Assembly (NCBI GenBank): GCA_015059965.1
Contig: SUZM01000003.1
Location: 1 to 34,753 of the forward strand
Length of the DNA stretch: 34,753 nucleotides
Direction: 5' to 3'
From: Rikenellaceae bacterium
GTDB taxonomy: Bacteria > Bacteroidota > Bacteroidia > Bacteroidales > Rikenellaceae
Shown: positions 1 to 6,859 of the stretch, one piece after another
Layout: each line of letters opens with the position of its first letter
Position numbering within the stretch: position 1 is the first letter of the stretch
Made by a program: the position numbers and the translations under genes
The notes under the pieces: model-generated
What the model was told of the DNA's origin: nothing
Database searches by the model: none
What the model saw: the letters and a program-made list of their open reading frames with translations, nothing else

Positions 1-605
1 CCGGCAGGGCCGTAGACCGTGAAGAATCGAAGGCCCGTCGAGGGGATGTTGTAGAGCTTCGAGTAGGCGTGGGCCATCAGCTCGTTCGACTTCTTGGTCG
101 CCGCGTAGAGCGAGACCGGGTTGTCCACCTTGTCGTCCGTGGAGTAGGGGACCTTCTTGTTCGAACCGTAGACCGAAGATGAGGAGGCGTAGACCAGGTG
201 CTCCACCCCCTTGCGACCTCCGTCGTAGCTGTGGCGACAGGCCTCCAGGATGTTGAAGAAGCCCACCAGATTGCTCTCGATGTAGGCCTCCGGATTGGTG
301 ATCGAGTAACGCACTCCGGCCTGGGCCGCGAGATTCACCACCACGTCGAAGTCGTACTCCGCAAAGAGCTGGTCGATCAGCGCCTTGTCTGCCAGGTTCC
401 CCTGCACAAAGTGCCACTTGCTCTCGACATGTGCCGCCGCAGCCTCCGACAACTCCCGAAGACGGTACTCCTTGATCCGAACGTCGTAGTAGTCGTTCAT
501 TGAGTCCAAACCCACGATCTCAATCCCTGGCTCCTCGGACAATAACCGCAATACCAACCGCGAACCTATGAATCCCGCCGATCCGGTTACCAATACCCGT
601 TTCAT
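1..605 (-). CDS. UDP-glucuronate 4-epimerase-like NAD-dependent epimerase, 5' part only
   Basis: This is an extended short-chain dehydrogenase that most likely interconverts UDP-glucuronate and UDP-galacturonate, supplying a sugar for capsule or exopolysaccharide. Only the first 201 residues lie in the window; the family is about 340-350 residues long. The ATG at 605 gives an N-terminus with the nucleotide-binding GSAGFIG motif (residues 8-14), the SSSSVYG strand (141-147, catalytic Ser/Thr region) and the catalytic YAATK (Tyr167, Lys171), followed by the conserved FFTVYGP segment. The start lies 11 bp after the stop of the membrane dehydratase gene upstream, so the two are almost certainly co-transcribed. 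The sub-family (UDP-GlcA versus UDP-Glc 4-epimerase) is judged from overall likeness and is less certain than the fold. Confidence 0.88.
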   Translation of the reverse strand, partial: MKRVLVTGSAGFIGSRLVLRLLSEEPGIEIVGLDSMNDYYDVRIKEYRLRELSEAAAAHVESKWHFVQGNLADKALIDQLFAEYDFDVVVNLAAQAGVRYSITNPEAYIESNLVGFFNILEACRHSYDGGRKGVEHLVYASSSSVYGSNKKVPYSTDDKVDNPVSLYAATKKSNELMAHAYSKLYNIPSTGLRFFTVYGPA

Positions 606-616
606 CTCGCTTATAC

Positions 617-2563
617 CTATTTATTCTTGTTCTGGTTTTCGATTTCGTGGTCGTACTCTTCGAAGTGTGAGTTCTTGGATTTGAACTCGGGTACGGTTCG
701 TTTCATCAGGCGCACCATGTCGGGGATTTCGACCTCGCTGGCCAACTCCTCGAGGCGGTCGGTGGCGGTTACCACCTCTGCATAGTCGTAGTCGCGCACC
801 TTGGCGATGCGGATGCGGTCGTGGTCGGTGGCCAGGGTATTCTCGGCGTTGGAGAGGACCTCCTCATAGAGCTTTTCACCCGGTCGCAGACCCGTAAATT
901 CGATCTTGATGTCGCGGTTGGGGGTGAATCCGGCGAGTTTGATCATGCGCTCGGCCAGCTGGGCGATCTTGACCGACTCGCCCATGTCGAAGACGAAGAT
1001 CTGGTTGCCCGAGGTCATCGTGGCGGCCTCCATCACCAGGCGGCAGGCCTCGGGGATGGTCATGAAGAAGCGCGTGATCTCGGGGTGGGTAACCGTTACG
1101 GGGCCGCCCTTGCCGATCTGCTCGCGGAAGCGGGGGATCACCGAGCCGTTGGAGCCCAAGACGTTGCCGAAACGGGTGGTCACGAACTTGGTCTTGCCGG
1201 CAACCTTTCCCTGCTCGATGGCCAGACCCAACGACTGCACATAGATCTCGGCCAGGCGCTTCGTGCAACCCATGATGTTGGTGGGGTTCACCGCCTTGTC
1301 GGTTGAGATCATCACCATCTTCTCTACGCCGTACTCGATACACTTGTCGGCCACGTTGCGCGATCCGGCCACATTGACATAGACCGCCTCGCAGGGGTTC
1401 TCCTCCATCAGCGGCACATGCTTATAGGCGGCAGCGTGGAAGACCACCTGGGGGTGGTAGTGGCGGAAGGCGAAGTCGAGGCGTGCTTTGAGGCGTACAT
1501 CGCCGATCACGGGGATGAACTTCAGGTTGGGGTAGCGCTCCTCCAATTCGAGGCGGATGTTATGCATCGGGGTCTCGGCATTGTCGAAGAGGATCAGTTC
1601 GCGGATGCCGAAGGTGGCCAGCTGACGGCAGAGCTCCGAGCCGATGGAGCCCGCAGCGCCCGTCACCAAGATGGTCTTGTCGCGGAAGTTGGCGATGATC
1701 TCCTCCATCGAGATCTTGATCTCGGGGCGACCCAAGAGGTCTTCGATCTTGATCTCACGGATCGACTGGCGCATCACCTTGCCGTCGATTACCTCGTCAA
1801 TGGGCGGGGCCACAAGGATCTTCAACTCCGTATCCATGCAGTAGCGGATCAGTCGCTCCTGTTCGAATTTCGCCTCCTCGTTGTTGGCAAAGAGGACGGC
1901 ATCCACGTCGTAGCGCTCCTTGAGGAACTCCATGCTCTCCTGCTTCTCGAAGTAGTAGACGCGGCAATCGGCTATCATGTGGTTCTTCAGGCGGGGTCCG
2001 TAGGTCAGGAAGCCGACCACCTGGTAGTGGGGCGAGTTTTGCAGGCGCGTAACCTGTGCCACCGACTTGTCGCTCGTGCCGTAGACCAGCACATTCAGGC
2101 GTGTGCGGCGCGAGCGGATGCGACTCTTCATCAGGTCGTAGACCACGATCATCAGCACACGCATCAGCACCAGGAACGCAAGCGACAACAGCCCGTCGAG
2201 GGTCAGCAGGGCGATGGCGTGGGGCCAGGTGAAGGTGATCGAGGGCCAGAACCACATCCCCCAGAAGAGCAGGAACTCCTTGCCGATGACGGCCAGGGCG
2301 AAGCGCCCGATCTCGCGCAACGAAGAGTGGCGGATCACCGCGTGGTAGGTGCGCATGAGGTAGAAGCAGAGGCCCGAGAAGAGAATCGAACCTACCAGCC
2401 AGTAGAGCGCAAACTTTCCGATGGGCATCAGGGACGAGACAAACAGCTCGGCCAGCATGAGGGCGCATAACGAGGCGAGCACAGAGAGTCCCAAATCGAT
2501 AGCAAGAATCAGCTTGGCGCTCAGGTAGCGGTCCAAGTGCAACTTTTCGATCAGACGATACAT
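617..2563 (-). CDS. Membrane-bound nucleotide-sugar 4,6-dehydratase (WbpM/PglF/CapD family)
   Basis: A 648-residue polysaccharide biosynthesis protein. About four hydrophobic segments (roughly residues 18-45, 50-72, 85-107, 112-145) anchor it in the inner membrane. A first Rossmann-like region follows (about 155-290), then the catalytic domain with TGAAGSIGSE (301-310). The active site reads STDKAVNPTN then IMGCTK (420-435): the usual Tyr of YxxxK is replaced by Met431, with Lys435 retained. That substitution is typical of the large membrane dehydratases that act on UDP-GlcNAc (WbpM, PglF) and is not a defect. The product would be a 4-keto-6-deoxy sugar used for O-antigen, capsule or glycoprotein glycans. 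It sits between an UpxY-like antiterminator and a UDP-uronate epimerase, consistent with the head of a polysaccharide locus. Confidence 0.93.
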   Translation of the reverse strand: MYRLIEKLHLDRYLSAKLILAIDLGLSVLASLCALMLAELFVSSLMPIGKFALYWLVGSILFSGLCFYLMRTYHAVIRHSSLREIGRFALAVIGKEFLLFWGMWFWPSITFTWPHAIALLTLDGLLSLAFLVLMRVLMIVVYDLMKSRIRSRRTRLNVLVYGTSDKSVAQVTRLQNSPHYQVVGFLTYGPRLKNHMIADCRVYYFEKQESMEFLKERYDVDAVLFANNEEAKFEQERLIRYCMDTELKILVAPPIDEVIDGKVMRQSIREIKIEDLLGRPEIKISMEEIIANFRDKTILVTGAAGSIGSELCRQLATFGIRELILFDNAETPMHNIRLELEERYPNLKFIPVIGDVRLKARLDFAFRHYHPQVVFHAAAYKHVPLMEENPCEAVYVNVAGSRNVADKCIEYGVEKMVMISTDKAVNPTNIMGCTKRLAEIYVQSLGLAIEQGKVAGKTKFVTTRFGNVLGSNGSVIPRFREQIGKGGPVTVTHPEITRFFMTIPEACRLVMEAATMTSGNQIFVFDMGESVKIAQLAERMIKLAGFTPNRDIKIEFTGLRPGEKLYEEVLSNAENTLATDHDRIRIAKVRDYDYAEVVTATDRLEELASEVEIPDMVRLMKRTVPEFKSKNSHFEEYDHEIENQNKNK

Positions 2564-2591
2564 GTGTAGAATTTTATGTTAGACGTTCCTA

Positions 2592-2612
2592 ACGAAGGCA
2601 AATCGCCTTCGT
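2592..2612 (-). promoter_or_regulatory. Hairpin in the leader of the dehydratase gene
   Basis: A perfect 8-bp inverted repeat (ACGAAGGC, 5-nt loop, GCCTTCGT) ends 29 bp upstream of the dehydratase ATG. A second stem (GGTGCCC at 2667-2673 with GGGCACC at 2685-2691) lies further up the same 206-nt gap. Neither is followed by a U-run, so they are not classical terminators. In this gap after an UpxY gene they could be pause or antitermination elements, but that is inference. Confidence 0.45.
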
Positions 2613-2769
2613 CGTGCGGGGCTGTGGCTTTGATCGCCAACCCTTGTGTTTGTTTTTTCTGGGATGGGTGCCCGAAGCGTCAGGGGGCACCTTAATTTGC
2701 CTCTTTCAGGCTGATTGTTAAATTTTTAGCCTTTTCCTTTTATGGCTTTCCTCTCTTTTCCCCGTTTCC

Positions 2770-3315
2770 TTATTGCGCCTCTTGCGCTATGGGCTCCAAA
2801 AATGCGGAGGGGATGTAGGAGGTGGCTACGGCTACCACGCCCTCTATGGCTACAATGAGGCGATGGTTGCCCTTGATGCGGTGGATGTACCCCTCGGTAC
2901 CCTTGAAGATACCGCCGGTTACCCTTACGCGCTGGCCTGTGGTCCACTCCTGCTTCGGCTCGCCCAGATACTCCAATCCCTGATCCTCTAATGAGGTGAT
3001 CTGGATGAAGCGGCGCATCTGCTCCTCGGGGATTGCATACGGAGAATGGGTTTCGCGATCGGTGTAGACCATCGCTTGACCGCGCAGCTCTCGCTGAATC
3101 TCGCCTGCAAGCTGCTCCTGGCAGCGCATGAACATCAACGAAGCTACGGCCGGAATCCGCCGGCGGACCTTGCGGCCTTGTACCACACGCTCAACACTGC
3201 GCAATGGGATATAAACCTCTACATTGCGCTCTTTAAGCACAGATTCGATTTGGAAAACTCTATTATAGAATACCTTGAGTGCATACCAGCATTCAAGTGA
3301 AGCGTCAGTTGTCAT
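2770..3315 (-). CDS. UpxY-type transcription antiterminator (NusG-like)
   Basis: A 181-residue NusG paralogue. The NGN domain starts at WYALKVFYNR (residues 10-19) and runs to about 105; a KOW domain covers about 125-178 with the typical VRVTGGIFKG (130-139). In Bacteroides such UpxY proteins are the first gene of capsule operons and prevent premature termination in their own operon's leader. Here it precedes the dehydratase and epimerase genes, which matches that role. I chose the ATG at 3315 because the residues encoded further upstream, up to 3417, are proline/arginine-rich, do not resemble NusG and lie in what appears to be the untranslated leader. The consensus promoter at 3488-3518 supports this. 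Confidence 0.92.
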   Translation of the reverse strand: MTTDASLECWYALKVFYNRVFQIESVLKERNVEVYIPLRSVERVVQGRKVRRRIPAVASLMFMRCQEQLAGEIQRELRGQAMVYTDRETHSPYAIPEEQMRRFIQITSLEDQGLEYLGEPKQEWTTGQRVRVTGGIFKGTEGYIHRIKGNHRLIVAIEGVVAVATSYIPSAFLEPIAQEAQ

Positions 3316-3480
3316 CCTTGACTTAGGGGTATATCTTCTATTCCCCCACCCAAGGTTCGTGCACCGATCCGAGGGTGAGGCAGGCAGGGCTGGGCCGGCT
3401 CGTCCGACACGCGGCACCGTCTCCGATCCGGAGGGGTAGTCCGCAGCCCCAAAAGCGATCTATATATAATAGTTGTGCTT
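3316..3480 (-). promoter_or_regulatory. 165-nt GC-rich untranslated leader of the polysaccharide operon
   Basis: Between the predicted start of transcription (about 3480) and the upxY ATG lies a GC-rich stretch quite unlike the AT-rich promoter region beside it. It contains a twice-occurring motif around GGATCGG (near 3366-3376 and 3421-3433 on the minus strand) and several short self-complementary segments such as CTCCGGATCGGAG. A long structured leader before upxY is what is expected for a UpxY-controlled operon. No known riboswitch was recognised. Confidence 0.5.
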
Positions 3481-3487
3481 TACATCG

Positions 3488-3518
3488 CAAAAGTACAAAA
3501 TATGTTCTATAAAACAAA
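3488..3518 (-). promoter_or_regulatory. Bacteroidetes-type promoter of the upxY polysaccharide operon
   Basis: On the minus strand TTTG (3515-3518), a spacer of exactly 19 bp, then TACTTTTG (3488-3495). This fits the Bacteroides sigma-ABfr consensus TTTG-N19/21-TAnnTTTG. Transcription would begin near 3480. Confidence 0.75.
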
Positions 3519-3705
3519 ATTTTTTCCTCTTTTTTTTTGATTTTCTACCTTGAAATTGCCCCCCCCCGAATTTTGTAAGTGATTGATAATCAGTGATGCA
3601 AATCGGTTGGTTATTTGAAATCCAGGACTAAAAAATTGAGCCTTAAAAAATGCGAAAAGAGTTGCTCGATGAGGAATTGCTCTATACGCGTCATGGCGAG
3701 GAGGG

Positions 3706-3797
3706 GAATGAGCAATGAGTAATGAGTAATGAGCAATGAGTAATGAGTAATGAGTAATGAGTAATGAGCAATGAGCAATGAGCAATTAGCAATTAGG
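3706..3797 (+). repeat. Heptamer tandem array (ATGAGCA / ATGAGTA), about 13 units
   Basis: Consecutive 7-bp units alternate between AATGAGC and AATGAGT and decay at the right end into AATTAGC and AATTAGG. There is no spacer between units. The same unit recurs at 3956-4015, as its reverse complement at 16050-16160, and as a short run at 18599-18617. Confidence 0.95.
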
Positions 3798-3827
3798 AAT
3801 CACCCCTACTGTCCCCTGCTGCCACCG

Positions 3828-3953
3828 CGTCATGGCGAGGAGGTTGCTATAGCAACCGACGTGGCCATCTTTTTATCTGCGACTTTTCGTTGTGATATTT
3901 CGCCCATAAAAAGATCCCCACGTCGCCTGCGGCTCCTCGGGAGGACGACTTTG
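3828..3953. repeat. Inverted pair of REP-like elements (BIME-like)
   Basis: The left arm CGACGTGGCCATCTTTTTAT (3857-3876) pairs with the right arm at 3906-3925 with 2 mismatches in 20. Outside these lie GCGAGGAG (left) and its counterpart CTCCTCGG (right). The left side also holds a 16-bp perfect palindrome, GGTTGCTATAGCAACC (3842-3857). The layout, a GTCATxGCGAGGAG...CGACGTGGxxATC unit facing an inverted copy, resembles a REP-like dispersed palindrome found in many bacterial genomes. No transposase is nearby. Confidence 0.7.
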
Positions 3954-3955
3954 GG

Positions 3956-4015
3956 GAATGAGTAATGAGCAATGAGTAATGAGTAATGAGTAATGAGTAA
4001 TGAGCAATGAGCAAC
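3956..4015 (+). repeat. Second heptamer array (ATGAGTA / ATGAGCA), about 8 units
   Basis: Same 7-bp unit and orientation as the array at 3706-3797, starting right after the inverted REP-like pair. Confidence 0.95.
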
Positions 4016-4048
4016 AGCAAGGAAAATAATTTTGAATAACCTTTCCTG

Positions 4049-4089
4049 ATTTCATGCTTTCTTGGGTATCCCCCAAGAAAGCATGAAAT
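4049..4089. repeat. 18-bp perfect inverted repeat downstream of kduD
   Basis: The arms ATTTCATGCTTTCTTGGG (4049-4066) and its exact complement (4072-4089) enclose a 5-nt loop, 25 bp after the kduD stop. Neither strand has a U-run after the stem, so it is not a standard terminator, but a stem this long could still stop RNA decay or transcription. Confidence 0.8.
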
Positions 4090-4114
4090 ATGAAAGCCGG
4101 ATGAAGAGGAGGCT

Positions 4115-4909
4115 TTAGGGTTGTTTGCCGATGTAGGCCAGGATGCCGCCATCGACGTAGAGGATGTGGCCATTGACGAAGTTCGAGGCCTCGGAGGCCA
4201 GGAAGATCGCCGGGCCCATCAGGTCTTCGGGCGTGCCCCAGCGGGCTGCGGGGGTCTTGGCCACGATGAAGGAGTCGAAGGGGTGGCGTGAGCCGTCGGC
4301 CTGGCGTTCGCGCAGCGGAGCGGTCTGCGGCGTGGCGATGTAGCCCGGGCCGATGCCGTTGCACTGGATGTTGTGCTCGCCATACTCGGAGCAGATGTTA
4401 CGCGTGAGCATCTTGAGGCCGCCCTTCGCAGAGGCGTAGGCCGAGACCGTCTCGCGCCCCAGCTCCGACATCATCGAGCAGATGTTGATGATCTTGCCGT
4501 GTCCCTTTTCGATCATTCCCGGGATCACCGCCTTCGAGACGATGAAGGGGCCTACGAGGTCGATGTCGATCACCTGCTGGAACTCCTCGCGCGACATCTC
4601 ATGCATTGGGATGCGCTTGATGATTCCGGCATTGTTGACTAAGATATCCACTGCGCCGAGCTCCTCGCGGATTTGGGCCACCATGGCCTGCACCTGCTCT
4701 TCGTCGGTCACGTCGCAGAGGTAGCCGCGGGCCTCGATCCCCTTGGCGCGATAGTCGGCCAGGGCCTTCTCCAGGTGGTGCTCCTCGCGGCAGTTGAAGG
4801 CGATCTTCGCTCCGGCCGAAGCCAGCGCCTCGGCAATGGCAAAGCCGATACCATAGGCAGCTCCCGTCACCAGAGCCACCTTGCCGTCTAAACGAAACAG
4901 ATTATTCAT
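4115..4909 (-). CDS. kduD: Short-chain dehydrogenase of the KduD / gluconate 5-dehydrogenase type
   Basis: A 264-residue classical SDR. It has the cofactor motif TGAAYGIG (residues 15-22), NNAG (92-95), a catalytic serine in ICSMMS (Ser145) and YASAK (Tyr158, Lys162), and ends in the usual VDGG segment. Its neighbour upstream on the same strand is kduI, so the likely reaction is NADH-dependent reduction of 2,5-diketo-3-deoxygluconate to 2-keto-3-deoxygluconate, the step after KduI in the use of unsaturated uronates from pectin or glycosaminoglycans. Homologues in Bacteroidetes are often labelled gluconate 5-dehydrogenase; sequence alone does not settle the substrate. The 162-bp gap to kduI holds a hairpin repeat but no obvious promoter, so co-transcription is likely. 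Confidence 0.88.
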   Translation of the reverse strand: MNNLFRLDGKVALVTGAAYGIGFAIAEALASAGAKIAFNCREEHHLEKALADYRAKGIEARGYLCDVTDEEQVQAMVAQIREELGAVDILVNNAGIIKRIPMHEMSREEFQQVIDIDLVGPFIVSKAVIPGMIEKGHGKIINICSMMSELGRETVSAYASAKGGLKMLTRNICSEYGEHNIQCNGIGPGYIATPQTAPLRERQADGSRHPFDSFIVAKTPAARWGTPEDLMGPAIFLASEASNFVNGHILYVDGGILAYIGKQP

Positions 4910-4950
4910 ATTTTCTATTTATCCTTATAATTATTCATTCTTCCCCGAAT

Positions 4951-4989
4951 AAGCCCCCCATTTCAAAGTGGGGATTTAGAGGGATTGTC
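4951..4989 (-). repeat. Dispersed hairpin element related to the 105-bp array at 34.2-34.75 kb
   Basis: It reads AAGCCCCCCATTTCAAAG, then TGGGGATTTAGAGGGATTG, and matches the reverse complement of the array core AAGCCTCCCTTTTCAAAG, GGAGGTTTGGAGGGATTG. The bases of the stem differ but pairing is kept (CCCCATTT with AAAGTGGGG including one G-U pair). Confidence 0.75.
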
Positions 4990-5071
4990 TGTATGAAATA
5001 TCTTCTTAATTACCTGTTTTCGGCTCTTTGCGAGGGGCTTTTCGGTGCCACTTGAAGAGCGTTGTTCTCCC

Positions 5072-5914
5072 TTACTTTAAGTCGGTAATTAAGGAGAAAT
5101 CTTGGTCGCCGTAGTCGAGGTTCTCGCCGCCCATACCCCAGATGAAGGTGTAGTTGTGGGTTGCGGCGGCGCTGTGGATCGACCACTCGGGTGAGAGGAC
5201 CGCCTGGTCGCCCTTCATCCAGAGGTGGCGTGTCTCATTGACCTCGCCCATGAAGTGGCATATCGCCTGATCCTCGGGGAGGTCGAAGTAGAAGTAGGCC
5301 TCCATGCGGCGGGCATGCACATGGGCCGGCATGGTGTTCCATACGCTGCCCGGGGCGAGCTCGGTCATACCCATCTGCAGCTGGCAGGTGGGGAGTACCT
5401 GGTTTACGATCATCTTGTTGATGTTGCGCTCGTTGGAGCCCTCCAGGGAGCCCATGTGGGCCACTACGGCATCGGCTTTGGTGATCTTCTTGTCGGGGTA
5501 GGTGCAGTGGGCCACGCAGGAGTTGAAATAGAACTTCGCAGGCTTCTGGGGGTCGAGGCTCTCGAAGAGTACCTCGCGCTCTCCGGCACCCAGGTAGAGG
5601 GCCTCCTTGTAGTCGAGCTCAAACCACTCGTCGCCATGTTTCACGCGGCCCTTGCCACCCACGTTGAAGATGCCCAGCTCGCGACGGGCAAGGAACGAAG
5701 GGGCCTTCAGGGGGTCGATCGCCTCCAGACGGAGCGCCTCGTTTACGGGCTTTGCGCCGCCCACCACCATGCGGTCGTACATCGAGTAGACCATGTTCAC
5801 CTCGTCGTCGGCGAAGAGGCGCTCGATCAGAAAGTCGCGGCGAATGCGTGCCGTGTCATAGTGCTTGGCATCCTCGGGATGCGCAGCATAGCGAATTTCG
5901 TAGTTGGTTTTCAT
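5072..5914 (-). CDS. kduI: 5-dehydro-4-deoxy-D-glucuronate isomerase
   Basis: A 280-residue cupin-type isomerase (E. coli KduI is 278) that converts 5-keto-4-deoxyuronate to 2,5-diketo-3-deoxygluconate in the cytoplasm. The zinc site is intact: His198 and His200 in PAHVHARR, Glu205 in MEAYFYF, and His247 in PEWSIHS, spaced as in E. coli (196, 198, 203, 245). The N-terminal part (MKTNYEIRYAAHPEDAKHYD) and GxxFxxGxGRVKHGD-like strand also fit the family. It is followed by kduD, so the pair handles the products of polysaccharide lyases; no lyase, SusC/SusD or KDG kinase is in this window. A TACCTTTG -7 box lies 52 bp upstream. Confidence 0.97.
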   Translation of the reverse strand: MKTNYEIRYAAHPEDAKHYDTARIRRDFLIERLFADDEVNMVYSMYDRMVVGGAKPVNEALRLEAIDPLKAPSFLARRELGIFNVGGKGRVKHGDEWFELDYKEALYLGAGEREVLFESLDPQKPAKFYFNSCVAHCTYPDKKITKADAVVAHMGSLEGSNERNINKMIVNQVLPTCQLQMGMTELAPGSVWNTMPAHVHARRMEAYFYFDLPEDQAICHFMGEVNETRHLWMKGDQAVLSPEWSIHSAAATHNYTFIWGMGGENLDYGDQDFSLITDLK

Positions 5915-5965
5915 ATAGGTTCTTGCTTGTTCGTTTTTTCGTTTGAATTTTTCTATCTCCTTTTA

Positions 5966-5973
5966 CAAAGGTA
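5966..5973 (-). promoter_or_regulatory. Probable -7 element for kduI-kduD
   Basis: TACCTTTG on the minus strand fits TAnnTTTG. No TTTG was found at the expected 19-21 bp upstream, so a weak or activator-dependent promoter is possible. Confidence 0.45.
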
Positions 5974-6045
5974 TAAATTATTGTGAAACGATCCCGCATG
6001 ATTGGTGTAAAATCCCACACTTTTGACAATTTTTACCCCTTTTCC

Positions 6046-6720
6046 TTATCGGATGGAGTTCATGCGGATCGAGGCCTTGACCAGGGCTAAGGCCCGAATG
6101 CGATCCATGGCGATCTCCTTGTCGGCGTGGTGGGGGTTCTGGCTCACGAGCTTCACATACCCCTCACGCTCCGACTTCTGAATATACTTCACGGTGATGT
6201 ACTCCTCGCCGTCGATCTCGATCGAGAGCAGGTACATGTCCCCCCAGAAGATGTCGCCCAGGTCCGAGAGCTGCTTGTAGAGGACAATGTCGCCGCTCTT
6301 GAGAAGCGGATACATCGAGTCGCCCGCCACATAGATCGCCCCGTCGCACTTCGGCAGGTTGGGGATGTGGATGTAGTTCACCGGTTTGTTGCTGCTACTG
6401 TCCGTGAACAGAGGCACGAGCCCCGCCGTCCCCTCCACCGAGTAGAGCGGTACGCTCTGTAAGGGCAGCGAGTTGTCCGTGCGGTGGCGGTAGGCCTGCA
6501 GATCGGGCTCGGCATTGAACATCTGCCCGCGCCCCGTCTCGAGGAAGTCGGGATTCACGTTCAATTCTTGAACCAAAATATTTTTGTTGCGCGTTGTCAG
6601 CGAAGCCCGCCCCGTCTCGATCATCGAAAGGGCTGCCTTACCGATCCCAAGTCGCTCTGCAAGTTGCTGTTGCGTGAGCTTTAGCTCCTTGCGTATCTGC
6701 TTTATCCAATCTCCTTTCAT
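6046..6720 (-). CDS. Phage-type repressor: HTH-XRE plus S24 (LexA/CI-like) peptidase
   Basis: A 224-residue protein with an N-terminal Cro/CI helix-turn-helix (LTQQQLAERLGIGKAALSMI, residues 15-34) and a C-terminal S24 self-cleavage domain. The catalytic serine is in GDSMYPLLKSGD (Ser135) and the lysine in ITVKYI (Lys178). An Ala-Gly at 99-100 (EGTAGLVPL) lies where LexA and CI are usually cut. It should bind operator DNA as a dimer and be inactivated after DNA damage by RecA-stimulated self-cleavage, as known for the family. It faces the 102-residue gene and terminase across a 139-bp gap in which both -7 boxes share one inverted repeat, so autoregulation and repression of the terminase operon are likely. 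All key residues are present. Confidence 0.9.
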   Translation of the reverse strand: MKGDWIKQIRKELKLTQQQLAERLGIGKAALSMIETGRASLTTRNKNILVQELNVNPDFLETGRGQMFNAEPDLQAYRHRTDNSLPLQSVPLYSVEGTAGLVPLFTDSSSNKPVNYIHIPNLPKCDGAIYVAGDSMYPLLKSGDIVLYKQLSDLGDIFWGDMYLLSIEIDGEEYITVKYIQKSEREGYVKLVSQNPHHADKEIAMDRIRALALVKASIRMNSIR

Positions 6721-6786
6721 CCTCCTATCAGAAATTTTTATGATAAATAATTTACTTTTCTGGTATCAAAATACAATTATTGAATA

Positions 6787-6808
6787 TATCTTTGTACCGA
6801 CAAAGGTA
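6787..6808. promoter_or_regulatory. Interlocked divergent -7 boxes / candidate operator
   Basis: TATCTTTG (6787-6794, plus strand) and CAAAGGTA (6801-6808, i.e. TACCTTTG on the minus strand) are only 6 bp apart. They form an inverted repeat TATCTTTGT-ACCG-ACAAAGGTA with one mismatch. Each start of transcription would fall in the opposite -7 box, so only one direction could fire at a time. The repressor could bind this repeat. Confidence 0.65.
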
Positions 6809-6832
6809 AGCAATTCGCTGAACATAACCAAA
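6801..6832 (-). promoter_or_regulatory. Promoter of the S24 repressor
   Basis: Minus strand TTTG (6829-6832), 20-bp spacer, TACCTTTG (6801-6808), a full Bacteroidetes consensus. The untranslated leader to the ATG at 6720 is about 75 nt. Confidence 0.65.
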
Positions 6833-6859
6833 TAATTTTAGTAAAAATATTTAACTGTA

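Larger units (their letters stand above)
3519..4114. other. Gene-free strip rich in repeats between upxY and kduD
   Basis: About 600 bp without a credible gene. It holds a C9 tract (3559-3567), two heptamer arrays, a partial and an inverted pair of REP-like elements and a long hairpin, each listed separately. Open frames here only translate the heptamers or the inverted repeats. A 17-bp string beginning CGTCATGGCGAGG occurs just before both the first heptamer array (about 3689-3705) and the left REP-like arm (about 3828-3844). Confidence 0.7.

Noticed and set aside
3316..3480. Known riboswitch in the upxY leader
   Set aside because: No recognisable TPP, cobalamin, SAM or FMN core was found.
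3507..3785. 92-residue open frame (LLIAHYS repeats)
   Set aside because: It merely translates the heptamer array and the promoter region of upxY.
4115..5914. Polysaccharide utilisation locus
   Set aside because: kduI and kduD alone are present; no SusC/SusD pair, lyase or hybrid two-component sensor is in the window.
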